Shown: piece by piece, positions 22,289 through 35,318 of the stretch
Position numbering within the stretch: the first letter of the stretch is position 1
Layout: each line of letters starts with the position of its first letter
Assembly: GCA_017893485.1 (NCBI GenBank)
Contig: CM030364.1
Span: 40,465,825 to 40,529,824, forward strand
DNA from: Hemerocallis citrina
Taxonomy: Eukaryota > Streptophyta > Magnoliopsida > Asparagales > Asphodelaceae
Length of the DNA stretch: 64,000 bases
Reading direction: 5' to 3'
Notes under the pieces: model-generated
The model's database searches: none
What the model was told of the DNA's origin: nothing
What the model saw: only the letters and a program-made list of their open reading frames with translations
Translations under genes and position numbers: made by a program

Positions 22289-22800
22289 ATCTCTAGTAGG
22301 GGTGGGCATCGGTCGGTATCCGACTCAATATGGACCATCAACCACCGATCCAAAGAAGATCGGTTTTTTAATTTTCTCATCTGTAACCAATCCGAATCTT
22401 AATTGGATCGGTTTCCATCCAAGCCGATTAAGCTCAGTTTGGATTGGATTGGATGGTCGGTTTGGCGTGCCACTTTTCACCTTCAACATCATTCATAATT
22501 TTTGTTGAAATTTAAAAGATCAACTTCAATTAAACTTGTAACCCCTGTTTTCGCAAATACGTATTTCATGTGTATTTTCTGTATTTAAAATTTATAAATT
22601 CAGTATTTGTTAAAATTCGGCTTGGACTTTACATTTAAAATGTTTTCTTGGACAATTATATTTATTTTCGAATAATGGAGTATTTTAACCTTATTTTCCG
22701 TTTTCAAATGATCGACTATTTATATTTTAGTCCAAATCTAATATGTTATTACTATTTGGATTTCAATGAATTTGTTAGACTCAAATCATATTTTTGATGT

Positions 22801-22920
22801 TTATACTATTACTATTATTATTATTATCATTCTTATTACTATCATTATTTCATCATTTTTCTAATTATTAATATTGTTATTATTATTATTATTATTGTTA
22901 TTATTGTTATTATTATTTCT
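22801..22920. repeat. TTA/TTATTG-rich trinucleotide tract in LTR-A U3
   Basis: Interrupted ATT/TTA repeats. An equivalent tract occurs in copy 1 (4260-4360) and copy 4 (36570-36720). Confidence 0.85.
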
Positions 22921-25843
22921 ATAAAATTTTATTGTATTTAGTAGTATATGAGTATATTAATTTAAAGCATACAAATTGATTATTTGTACTACTATATTAT
23001 TGATTGGTCTATTTATTTATTTATTTTCCTAAAACTCCAAACCCATTATCTTGTTGGGTCTTTTAATTAAACCCTACCCTATTTCTTATTGGATCCATTA
23101 ACCCATTACCCACAACCCTATTATATAAATACCCTACTAAACCTAACCCTAAACCTATACTGTATAAACCAAATACCCCCAGCTGTCACCCCGCTGCTCT
23201 TCATCCCTGCAGCACGCTCCCATCGCCAGCCTGAGCGACAGCTTCGCAGTGCAGCGAAGCCCCGCAGCCGGTGCAGCCTCCCTGCGGCGACTCCACCCTG
23301 TGGCAGCAACAACCCTCCAGTCGATGCAGCACCACCCGGTATTATCGTCCTTTGCCCTGTGCACCGTCAACCGACCGCCACCTTGCTCCGTCGCCAGTCA
23401 TCGTCAAGCCAGTGCAACCCCCCCATGCCGTTGCTTGCTGTTGTGTAAGAGAATTGATCAAGTGTATTTGGGTCGTCGATCGCCTTGATGATCTTGATCA
23501 TAGTTCTTAGATCTCAACGGTCAGATCTTCATCATCATCTCATCTTGATCATCATCATCAAGTGATCCTGGACCGCCCGATCTCCTTCTGATTCGATCAG
23601 ATCATCATCATCATTAGCAGCTCTTGATCACAGCCGTCCGATCCTCCATTTGATCATTACCAAGCCATTGGATCTAAGCCGTCCGATCGTTGATCATCGC
23701 GATCGTGATCATCGTCTCCATCATCATTAAGATCTTGATCTCGACCATCGGATCTTTTTTTATCATCGCGATTGTGATCATCATCTTGATCTTGATCTTC
23801 GATCTCAGCCGTCCGATCAACAGATCACACTTGATCTCGGCCCTTGATCGTCTCGTTCGTCTTCTACTTGGTGAGTTAAACATTTGATCCACCTTTTGTT
23901 CTTATTCATCAAATTGTTAATCATTGTATATTCACTCTTTTGGTACTCTTCTAATTCTTATATGTTTTATGTTCGATCTCGGCCGTCGGATTTGCTTGAT
24001 CTTCACCTTGATCACCATCTTGATCAACGAGATCCGTGCCCGATCGTGATCATCGTGATCGTTTGCTCGTCGCTCGGGATCCTTTCCCGTTGTTCTTTTG
24101 TCGGATTCATCGTCACCCTAAGGCAAGTATCTCCTTATACATTTCGTTTCTAGTACAAGCTTTTTCTTGAAAATACTACAAATAGATTGTAAATTGTGGC
24201 TCCTCTTTGTTTATCGTTGATGATCTCATGTTCCTCCCTATCTATTACATGATCTAAGAGTCACAACCCTTCGTTGATACACTTGTTCACAACTAGTAAA
24301 ATTTTGATCCATTTTATACAAAAAGTGTCTTGTTTGGTTTCTGTTTCTGTCTTGCCTTACTATTTCGACCCCGATAAAACCAAAATATGAACTTGAGTCC
24401 TAAATATGAAATGTAGCCCTAAGTGTCTAGTTATCAATAACATCCAGAATTTTTGAATTCCAAGTTGCGGTTTAGGAGATATCGCAGTTTTACTGTTACT
24501 GTGTCGATAATCACATATTCATAAAAAAACTGCTGCACCACTTTGGTTTACAATTATTTTAACTATACTACCAGTAAGTAAATGACTTCAAATTTTGCAA
24601 GCTGATACTTGACACCCTAGAGAACATTCCCTAATTTTCTTAGAATTAATTAATGAAGTTTCAACCCTGTTTCATATGTATAAACCCAGTTTCACAAATT
24701 CTGGCTGAACACAAATACTGTATAGTTTGCTGTTTTGACGCATGTATGTACCTTAATTATATGCGTTGGAACCGGACAGGAGTCTAGTTTGTAGAACTTC
24801 TGACGGATCCACATTTGTGTTCTTGTAGCGATGGAAATGGTAGTTTTGGTGCAGCAACGTCATGCTGTCTAGATTTGGAATTCTCGTCGTTCTTGATACT
24901 TTGAATTGTTTTGACCCTCGAACATGTATCCTACCTAGCCTAGACTTGTTCCATGTTCTTGATCATTTTTACTTGACCTGTTTCAGACACTTTCATACTT
25001 GGTTAATAATAATAATAAATAACAAGCCGGGGTTTAAGGAAAAGACCATAGTAGTGAACGATATAGGTAAGTGTACTCAGAAGGGGGCCCGTGTTTTCCA
25101 ATACTTGGTTCATGAACTTGTTGTCTCTTGATGGATTCATGAAGCCCTTACTCGGCTCATGAACTTGTTGGATTTATGAACCCACTGCGCTGTTCTTGAA
25201 CTTGTAGTGGATTCACGAACTTGTTTCGTGAACTTGTTATTTTATTTTTCCGATTCATGAACCATGCTTGTTTGATACTTGATGCCTGAGTACACCGCCC
25301 TGTAAAATCCACCACTAGGCCTAAACAAAATTGCATTGACTGTAGCAACCATGTGATAAAAGGATGGCACATGAAGTGCTATCTAGATAGTAATAACTAC
25401 AAGACTTGATACATGATACTTGAACATGATACATGCTTACTTGATACCTGATTACATGATATATGAGACTTGATACTTGAGCATAATACTTTACACTTGC
25501 TACTTGATACTTGTACTTGAAAACTTGACACTTGAGACTTGTTACTTGTTACTTGACACTTGTACGTGATACTGGTTACTTGATGCTTAATACCATTACA
25601 TGTTCACTTGCCACTTGTTCTACTACTAGTACTAGTTATTCAGTCTTGTCACTCGAGTTGTCTTTCTTGCTAGCTAGTTTCTTGAATCCCTCTACTTGTT
25701 GCATTCCTATTATATTATGTTATATATTCTTGATTCTAAATCTTGTTCCATATTTCTTGCACTTGTTTTCATACCATTGCTTGTACTATTTGCGGCCCTA
25801 ACTTGCACTAAGGACGTTTATCTTGTTTTCTCTATCTTTTTTT

Positions 25844-25847
<4 letters not shown>

Positions 25848-25889
<42 letters not shown>
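25848..25889. repeat. (TA)n microsatellite
   Basis: About 20 TA units immediately upstream of the exon-like block. Copy 1 has a degenerate version there. Confidence 0.95.
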
Positions 25890-25892
<3 letters not shown>

Positions 25893-26850
25893 CTTTGGAG
25901 ACGAATTGCCTGCTAAAATTGGTGAGCAGATATTCTAGGCCTCGCTTGGAGAAAGGACTTGTTTAAAATATTTTGTTTTTCTTTGAGTTATTTATTTCTT
26001 TTGCAACTTGAATCTTGTAATAAGCTTATAGTCCCGAGATTTTATCTTTTGATTCAGATTTGAAAACTATTTAGAATATTATTATTTTGTTTCAAATGTT
26101 TTCTGTTGATTAATAAATTATTCATGCATGCGTGGTTGTGTACATTTTGTTATATTCTTGTTATGATGCTGAGTCGATCCTATAGCTCATGAATGATGAA
26201 AATCATTCGCTGGGGTTTGTCACGTGCTTGTATTCCGTATTTTTGGGAAGCGGGGCGTGACACAACTTAAGAAACAACATGCTATTTGTTATTCAGAAAT
26301 GAATTTAAAATTAAGATTCATAAAACCACAAGTTGTTAATGAATTTTGCACTAATTGTTTGAGATGACGACGTTTAAATGGGTGAGATAAACTGCTTTTT
26401 CGCTTGCATACTTCTGTAATCTTAGTTTATTATCATAAAAGAAACATCAATAACCATAGCTAATTGAATTTCAGGTACAATAAAAAAAGATTTAGAAAAC
26501 AATTTCTGCTTGACTTGATTAAAGTAACTACAAAATGTTACACTTCATGATTCTATTAAGCTGGGCAACACTATAAATCAAGCATTTCTCAACAACATAA
26601 TACACAGGATTATGGAGAATCAAAACATAGGTAGAACAACTGCTCGGTTTGTAATAAAGAAATTAAAGAAGACTGTTTGTATCTCCAAGAAAATGAGAAA
26701 TAACTATTTATATAAGGAGAACTATATTTTTTTATGGACTTATGCATAGAGGTACGGTCAGTTTGGTTTCATCGGTTATTTGAAAGGCCCATCTAACAAC
26801 CGAACCGGTCCAGTTGGTTATTGAAGATCAAGAACCGGGCCAACCCAAAC

Positions 26851-29800
26851 TGTAACCCCTGTTTCCGATTGTACGGATTATTTTTTTCTTGTATTTTGAT
26901 GGTATTTTTCTTTTCTAATTTATTATATTTTGGGTCTTTGTCCTATTGTGGGCTTTCTATTTCAAATTATATTCTTGTATTATTATTGTTAGCCCAATCC
27001 ATGTGCAAGCCCAAACCCATCTCCTTAGTGGATCTTGAACCGAAAACCTAATCTACCCAAACCCAGATTCTCCCTAACTACTAACCCAGAATCCCTCTCC
27101 TCAATCCCCCGTATCCCTAACTCCCCACAATTTACTCTATTATTTTATTATATTAAATTCCTCCCCTACTCTCTCACAAATCAGAACTCACCAAGAAACC
27201 AACTCCTCCTCATCACCTAATCTCCTGTCCACTACTGCACAACCCTACCCCGTTCCATTCTCTCTCCCGTTCCCAATCTCCTTCCCTGTTTCGTCTACAA
27301 CCGCCCAAAACAAACAACCAAAGAAACCCATCACCCCTGTCCTTCCCCATCGCCAACTCCGACCACCACCCCCATTGCCGTCACCATCGTCATCTCCATC
27401 ACCATCCCCCGACCTCGTCGCACCTTCAATCGCCACCCTCTCCCTATTTCGCCCCCCACTTCGACAACCCATCAACCATCATCGAAACCCAAGGCTGTAC
27501 TACCCTCGACTCCTCGCCCTCGCCTGTATCCCCCACCTCATCATCCCTGTGCCATCTCCCCGACCTCGCCCAATCCTTGCTCGAACCCATCACAATGCCA
27601 ACCACTTCGCCGACCGAACTCACTTCGACTGCACCTTCGAACTCCCCATCGCCGCTCCCAACCACCCCGATCGCCTTCTCCCCCATTGCCGAGAACCCCC
27701 TAGCATCCTCGTCACCATCCAAGCCAAGACAACCCGTCGCTCGTCTCCCCTATTTCGGAAGCGAAACAGAGTTCGCTTCGCTGTCGGAGCCCTCGCACTG
27801 CCGTCGCTTCCCGACCTTAGTGCCGTCATCATCGCAGTCGTCACCGCCTCTCCGTGGGTGTCGCAGTCACACCGCCAGCCAATATCAAGGTCGCCCGCTT
27901 TCTCTTTCGCTCTGTCGAAAGGTAGGAGAAGGAGACCCATTGGCTGATTTCGCCATTCCGTGTTCTGGGTGTAAGGATCTGAGTTCGCTGTTCCCTGTTT
28001 TGTGTGGAGTTGTTGTGCTTCATTTTGCCGTTGGAGCCCTGTGTTGCTACTTGCTGTCTTGGGACTTTGCTGCTTTGCTGTTTGGTTTGGATTGCACGAT
28101 TTTCACACGTGGTTTTGGTATCGCTCCCCAGAATTCTGATCCCGTTATTCCTTATTCGTATTCAAATCATCGACAAAAAGCAAGTCTACTTGAACTCATT
28201 TAATTTTCTAATTCAAGCTTATTGACCTCCTGCAAGTAGTTCCTTTCAATTATCTTAAATTTGCCTTGTATCCTTTCTGTTTGGAGTATCGAGAGTTTAC
28301 ATGAGCTAACCCGACGTACTCTTGACATCGTATCATTATCCATTGACTCAAACCCAAGCCTATATACACACATGACATGAATAAAATAACTAGAACTTGC
28401 ATATGAGTAAAATACATTGTGATCAAATACATGTGGATTAATTGAGATCTTGTGACTTGAACTATGATATGATAAATTGACTTGTACACTGAAAAATCCA
28501 TTCTACTTGATGTACATTAGTGTTAATACATTTCATGATACAATAACATGTTAATTACCCAATTTGATGAACTTATATGTGATGATATGTTATGAACTCT
28601 TGCTGCTTGTACTGTTTTGCACAGAGGTTTCGACCTTGTTGCCATAGGATTTTAACACACACAATACAAAAGAGAGTTTTAGCTTGCTGAGTCTAGTTTC
28701 TAACCCAATTGACGAATCCTAATTTTGAGTTACAAGCTATGAGATATCACATTATTAGTCTCTGCTGGTCTGTATTTTTCAGATCACAGAATTAATGTAA
28801 TATCGACACAATTATTAGTGAAACGCCATGTTAACGGTATTAGAATGCCATGAAAATCTCCAGGAACTTTATAGACATGTTTAGGGTTCATCTCTAATTT
28901 TTGTAGATTTTTATAGTGCTTTTATACTATGTTTTCACCCATTAAATGTTGACATTAAGTTGCTGCCAGAACAGCTAAACTGCAAAGAATAGGGTGTTTG
29001 ACCTAGCTGCAGTTAGAATTAACAGAAACTTAATGAATATAAATTGTAGCCCTAAGTGTCTAGTTGCTGATAACATCCTAGAACTTCGAATTCCGAATTG
29101 TAGTCTATGAGTTATCACTGTTTTAGTGTAACTGTGTCGGCTGTTTTCAGATTCACTACTTCATGTTTATAATTGTGCAATGCATCATGTTGCTACATTC
29201 TTATCATTCTCTTGACATTCTTATACACATATTTGCATGAACATGAATGACTTAATAAAATATTAAAACAAGTCGGGGTTAATAAAGGTTGACTTAGTAG
29301 TGGATAGTCTCAGAAAATGTACTTGGTAGGGCCCTTCTTGTTTACATGGAATATTGACGTGGAAGGTGGAGAATTACTTGTGAAGACGTGAACTTGTAAT
29401 CTTGTTATCTTGTTATCATGTTACACCGAGTACACGCTCTGTAGATCCCACCACGAAGTCTACAACGTACACTGTTTTGCGTACACCGAACCTGTGGTAT
29501 GGGACGCAGTAGTACGTGCATTAGATAGGATAAACAACATGCTGATAGACATAAGTTGACACGTATATACTCGATCATGACCATTGTTAATTAATACCAT
29601 TATTGTTTTTGTAAATTTGATCTTGATTCATATTCCTTCATGTACCGTATTCCTTACTCTCTGTTTTCACAACTTGTTGTCCGTACTTGCTCTAAGGACA
29701 TTCTCTTTTTCCATTCTAGTTAACTCAGCTACAGGTGAACCAGGAGATTTGCCAAGTGGCATTGGCGAGCAGTATTTCTAAGTTGGAGCAGGAGCTGCAT

Positions 29801-30105
29801 CAGAATAAATCATTTATTTCTATGTTTTTCTTTATCGTATATTTGTTATCCATTTGATTAAACTTTGTATTCCGGGCTTTTGACCCGTAACTGCTGTTTG
29901 TTTTTTCAGTATTGATTATTATGTTGGATTATTGAATGCTTAAATTCAGTTGTTGTTTATGTGATGATAATAATCTGCGTGGTTGTGATTATTCTTTGCA
30001 TATTGTTGAGTTGAGACTGGTACAGCTTATGAATGATGGTAATATCATTTGCTGGGCCTTCGTCATGGGCTCGTATTCCCGTATTTTGGGAAGCGGGGAG
30101 GGACA
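26851..30105 (+). mobile_element. Solo LTR, LTR-A copy 3 (3.26 kb)
   Basis: Starts TGTAACCCCTGTTTCCG and ends GGGAAGCGGGGAGGGACA; no clear TSD (CAAAC/CATAT). A GC island with a Pro/Ser-rich open frame lies at 27230-27950. The repeat modules are near 28690 and 29045, and the exon-like block (GDLPSGIGEQ) is at 29735-29781 after a CTACAG acceptor-like site. It is clearly diverged from copies 1 and 2 in the body while these landmarks are kept. Confidence 0.85.
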
Positions 30106-30202
30106 CATATCCCCAATTGGTTCGGTTAAAAACCGGTCGGTTCGGATTGGATTGGCTCAGATTGGTCGGTTCAGATAATAGTTGTCCACCCCTAACCTCC
30201 AG

Positions 30203-31609
30203 AGTCTCACAACCCAAAGTATCATTAATAGCCTTTCTAGGGCCCACATCATAACCCTAAGTCTCCAATCAAACCCATCTTGGTTTTTATTATAAAAAAA
30301 TATTCTTCATTAATCACATTTCTTTTGATCAATCAATATTGCCATGAGAACTCGTCTATATGTATGGTAGCATGTTTCATTTATGAAAAAAAGATTTTTA
30401 CAAAAAAATGAAAATTATACGATTTTTTTTAGTCAAAATAGTGCACTCAAAAATCAATATTAAATTCTGGAAAAAATTCACTTAAATCCAACACATATCA
30501 AGGAATTGACCATAAAAATCTGGGCTCAAATAAATTAGTTTAAAGGGTTGATATTCAATAAATTCTGAAAACTATCTTTCATTCAAAAAATCTGAAAGTT
30601 ACATGATTTCGTTCTTCAAAACAGTACATTCTAAAATCAATATTAAATTCTGGAAAATAATTAAATTAAATTCAGCACATATCGAGGAATTCACCATAAA
30701 CATATGGAATCAAATAAATTAGTTTAAAGAGTTCATATTCAATAAATTATGAAAACTAGCCGTTATTTTAAAAATCTGGAACTACGACCGTACAAAGGTA
30801 GAAGTTGCATATCTTACAATCTATAAGTTGGATTGCGGATCCGTCAGATGTTCTGGAAACTAGACATAGTGAGCTACAATTTCTATTTAACAAGTTTTAG
30901 GTAATTCCATCAGCAACTAAGTCTAAATCTTGTTCCAAACTGAAGTAGACGACAGTCCAGACCATACAATGTCTATAAAATCTCATCCAACTCGATCAAA
31001 CCACTCATATATATTTATTTAAACCCATATATAGATGCTCTCATATGTATACTAGAGTCCCCCAAACATAGCACATAAAATGATGCACAAAAACCACTCG
31101 AAAAATACTCCAAAACCCAATCGAAAAACACAAGACAGCAACAGCAGCCCTGGATACTATTCACCATGAATAGTAACCTTCGGTACTATTCACCGTGAGC
31201 ATTAACCCTCGGGTAGGGTTTAATTTTTCTTTATTGTTTCCTTTTATATATACTTTTTGCCAAAAATACTTTTTATATACAAAGCAATTATATAGAATCA
31301 TACCACTTTACTTCAATATTAGAACAATAAAAATCTCATATTTTAATCATCCAAAACATATTTTTTGAATCATATACTATATGATCTAACATCTACAATC
31401 ACATATATTCTCATTAGATTTATTTATTTAAGCAAAAATATTGATCTTTTATGCATAAGCCACTTCAAAATAAATTACTTTCGATCCATACAACAATTAT
31501 TCAAACCCTAATGTTTAGTTTCAATTTTTTGATGATTAAAAACAACCAATAACATGGAAAGATCTCAAATTTATAATCAATCAAGCATTGATTCAAGAGC
31601 ATGAAGCAA
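30203..31609. other. Middle segment of the 4.8-kb LTR element, no gene
   Basis: AT-rich. A ~200-bp unit containing CATCAAAATTCTGAAAA-like phrases recurs in diverged form at 30440-30780. The GGATCCGTCAGATGTTCTGG module lies near 30837. ACTATTCACCATGAATAG-type repeats occur at 31160-31210. Confidence 0.5.
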
Positions 31610-34600
31610 TGTCACGCCCCGCTTCCCAAAAAAAAAATACGGAATACGGATACGCAACAAAAGCCCAGCAAATGATTTTCATTATCTATAAGCTGTTCAA
31701 GAATCTTTACAATATATCACAATATAATCAGAGTTAGAAGCAAAAGTATCAGCCAACATGCATAATTGAAACCAGATACCAACAGAAACTTACTTGAAAC
31801 GAAATATAATATTCTCAAATAAATCAGAGTCTGGACAAAAACAAATATCCTGTATCACATCGCCCAAATACAAATAATATACAATAAATCAAATATACTT
31901 TTATTCAAGTTCAAGCAACAACAATAATAATAATAAAGCAGAATCTCCAGCACTAATACATCATCTCGCCAATACCATTTGACAGCTGACCCTCCTGATC
32001 TGCAATTAGTAAGTTTGCAGAAGAAGGAGAAAAGAAGAAAACAAGTACCCGTTAATTGCAAGTCGCGGGTCATAAATCATATAGGATACAAGCACATGGG
32101 AAAAACTAACAGATCTAATTAATAGTAGAACAGACCTAGCATGGTATGGCAGAATCAATTAGCATAGTATACTAACACATGTCAAGTGTTAAGTGTCAAA
32201 TAGTATGCAAACAAATATCCAAATAGTGTCAAATAATGTGTCACATGGTAGTGTTAGACAGATAACAGATAATCAGATAATCAGATAACAGATAGTCACA
32301 TACAGATATCAAATTCAGACTTAGATTTCAGATTTCAGATACAGATTCAGATTTTTATAAGTCTTGTGTGATTACTATCTAGGTAGTACTCCATGCGCCA
32401 TACTTTTATCACATGGTTGCTACATTCAAAACAGTTACATTTGTAGATTTCGTAGGGGATCATATAGGGCCGTGTACTCAGGGTTCAGACAGATAACAGA
32501 TCAGACAGATAGAACCTAGTGGTTCTCTTCTTTTCTACACCTTCCTATAAGAAGTAATGTAAACAGGGTTAGATAACAGATTCAGACAGACAAATAGAAC
32601 ATAGTGGTTCTCTTCTTCTCTACACCTTCATATAAAAAGTAATGTAGACATGGTCAGATAACAGATAATCATATAATCATATGGGAAACACGGCCCCCTT
32701 CTAAGTACACATTTCTATGCTTTCCCACTACTAGATCCTTCCCATAAACCCCGGCTTAGTTACTTTTATTATGGTTATCAAATAGACATTAATGTGTACG
32801 GAATAGTGTCAAATTAACATGGTATAATCAGTATTAGGTTTAGGGAAACAAATAAGCATGCATAGATGAGATACAGTCACATAAACGAGCAAAACAGTAT
32901 ATGTTCATATTCAGGACAACAAGATAGTATAGTACTAAAACAGTGATTCTTGTTACTACAGAAATGCAATTATGGATCCGTCGAAGGATCTGGAAAATAG
33001 ACATCCACACGAATCCAGTAAGTAGAAACAAGTCACATAGTATTTCACAATATCATAACTCAAAACAGGTTCGAAAACAGAAAACATGTTCAGTCAGAAA
33101 TCAGGAAAACGAATTCTTAGTCAGAAAAACAACATCAAAACCTCTCAATTAAATCCAGAAAAAATCTGGAGATTCCCCTATATGTTTAGTATCAAAATAT
33201 AAAGTTTCATAATATTTCAGTAAGAATAGATCAGTCACAAAAACTACGAAAACCTCAAGAAAACATAGTTTAGCAAATCTGAAAATCTCGACACTGCTGT
33301 ACGAAAACTAAGATATCTCGCAACCAGTAAATCGAAATTCAATTCCGCCAAAGGGATATGAAATTAGAAAGAATTTACTAACTTTCACATTTAACAAACA
33401 TTTTTCATATAGTATAAGGAATCATAGTGAAAATACGGTTCTTTCTAGAACATCAAGCAAAATACAGCACAAGTAGATTTTAGAAATGAGCATGAAACAT
33501 CACATAAAACTTATCAATAAAATTCATCAAAATCATGGGTAATCCCTAACTAAATAAAGAAACACTGACCAAAATATTGGATCAAAATAATATGTAAAAC
33601 ATAGTTTTTGAAAATAGTTTGTTATCAAAATCAACCAAAAACAGAATCTGAAAAAGTTCGACACCTCTGTACTAAAACAGCCCTAACTCAGTCATACGAA
33701 ATCCAAATCAAGCAAAACCAGTGGGGTTTGAAAATAGACAAAATTATCTAAAACTCATATTTTATATCGTAATCAAGATATTGACTGTAGCATAGACGAA
33801 AACAGTAAACAAAACCGAACATCCAGAAAATACAGATTTCCCCTTTCGAAAAAAACAAAAACATTTCTTTAAGAATATTGATCCAAACACATCCAAACTT
33901 GAAATATAACCTACCAAGTATCTAAACATCATGATTTAGGGTTATTAACATGTCCACAACTATTATTTCACATGAGTCTTAATCCAAACACAAATTCACA
34001 CAAATATTCACATACATAATTAAAATCAAGAATTGGACAATTCCTAGGTTATCACATATCAAGATTTGTGTCATGAATCATCTATGGCCAAATTATCACA
34101 ATAGAGACAAAATCCATCAAGGCAAACACAATTTAAGGTTGTCTCTAGACCCAACTACAACATAAGTAAATTTTTTGACTTGTATCAAACAAATGAATTT
34201 AAGTACAAGTTACTTACCTGAAAGACGACGAATCCAACCAAAAGAAAGAGAATAACGGGAACGGACACGAACCAATCACGAACACAAGGAACAACAGATC
34301 ACGAACACAATCAGACCACTGAGATTAAGAGATCAAGATATCAAGGTGATCGGATCAGATCGTCGATTGGACGGCCACCAATCAAAGAAATCAAAGAACC
34401 CCAAGATGATGATAATGCGATCCTACGGTCCATAATCAAAGTGGTCATCAAGATGATGGATGAGATCACGATCCAATCGAACGGCTCCAAACAAAGATGA
34501 TCAAACCCTCCACGATCAATATGATTAAGAGATCAACGGCTCGGATCCACTTGATCAAAACTCACATGATCAAGAATCCAACGGACGGCTCACAATCAAA

Positions 34601-35318
34601 GAGATCAAAACCCATGATGAAGATCGACGGCTCACAACAAAACTATCAAACCAACAGCACCTCCAATCACGCGGCAACCACCTAGGGGCTGCACTGGCTT
34701 CGCCGGCGGCCGGAGGCAGGCCAAGAGGGCATCGCGACTGGCTGAGCAGGGCGGAGACGCGCGCTGGCTGCTGTGGCGCGTGTATGTCGCAGGGCTGTTG
34801 CTTCTGTCGTCGAGGGGGGGAACAGGGAACCAGGGGAGAGAGGTGGTCGCGACAGTAGGGTGCGACGCTGCCGTCGCTGTCGCAGGGCTGTTGTGATGAG
34901 GAGGGCAGGGCGGAGGCAGAGAGCGATCGGGAGAGAGAGGTGAGAGCGGGAGAGGGATGCAGGAGGGGACTGGCGCTTCGCGATGGCGGCGCGAGCAGGC
35001 GGAGGGCGGAACGGGAGGAAGTCGAAGTGTTGGGTTTTTGAAGAAATAGAAGAGGCGGCTGCATGGGGGGATTTAGAAGAACAGGTGATGTTGGGGTATT
35101 AAATAAGAAGGTGAACGGGCACGGGCAGGGGTATAATGGGTTATAGGGTAGGGTTATGCTAATGGGTTTGGTTTAAAGAAATTTAATGGGTTATTGGTTA
35201 AGGGTGGGCTATTGGATATGGTTAAAATAGAATATATGATTTTAAAATCCAATAAAATAATGGGTTGGGATAAAATCCATTTGGTAAATAAAATAACCAA
35301 TAAAAAAATATACAATTA

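Larger units (their letters stand above)
22537..26262 (+). mobile_element. Solo LTR, LTR-A copy 2 (3.73 kb)
   Basis: Starts TGTAACCCCTGTTTTCGC and ends GGGGCGTGACA; flanks AAACT and CAACT (4 of 5 match). Order: an AT/TTA-rich U3; a TATA-like TTATATAAATACCC near 23122; a GC island 23180-23470; GATC-dense sequence 23470-24080; donor-like GTGAGT at 23871 and AAGGCAAGT at 24119; repeat modules at about 24400 and 24780. An ACTTGATACTTGT-type minisatellite follows (25400-25600). Then come an (AT)n tract and the exon-like block coding DFGDELPAKIGEQ (25891-25938). It is inverted relative to copy 1. Confidence 0.9.
22297..30194. mobile_element. hAT-type element split by two LTR-A copies
   Basis: Termini TAGGGGTGGGCATCGG (left) and, inverted, TAGGGGTGGACAAC (right). 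The flanks are ATCTCTAG and ACCTCCAG, an 8-bp duplication with two C/T differences. The subterminal regions hold CGGTTCGG/GGATTGG repeats, as in many plant hAT MITEs. The net length after removing 22537-26262 and 26851-30105 is about 0.9 kb. It has no transposase. Confidence 0.75.

Noticed and set aside
23674..23892. Ile/Met-rich frames in the GATC tract
   Set aside because: Produced by GATC/ATC simple repeats on both strands; no protein signature.
27375..28203. Open frames of 190-208 codons, Pro/Ser-rich
   Set aside because: They lie in the GC island of an LTR-A copy, overlap in several frames and show no domain. High GC content alone keeps frames open.
34570..35064. 164-codon Ser/Arg/Pro-rich open frame (minus)
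   Set aside because: Same position and character as the GC islands of other LTR-A copies; no recognisable protein family.
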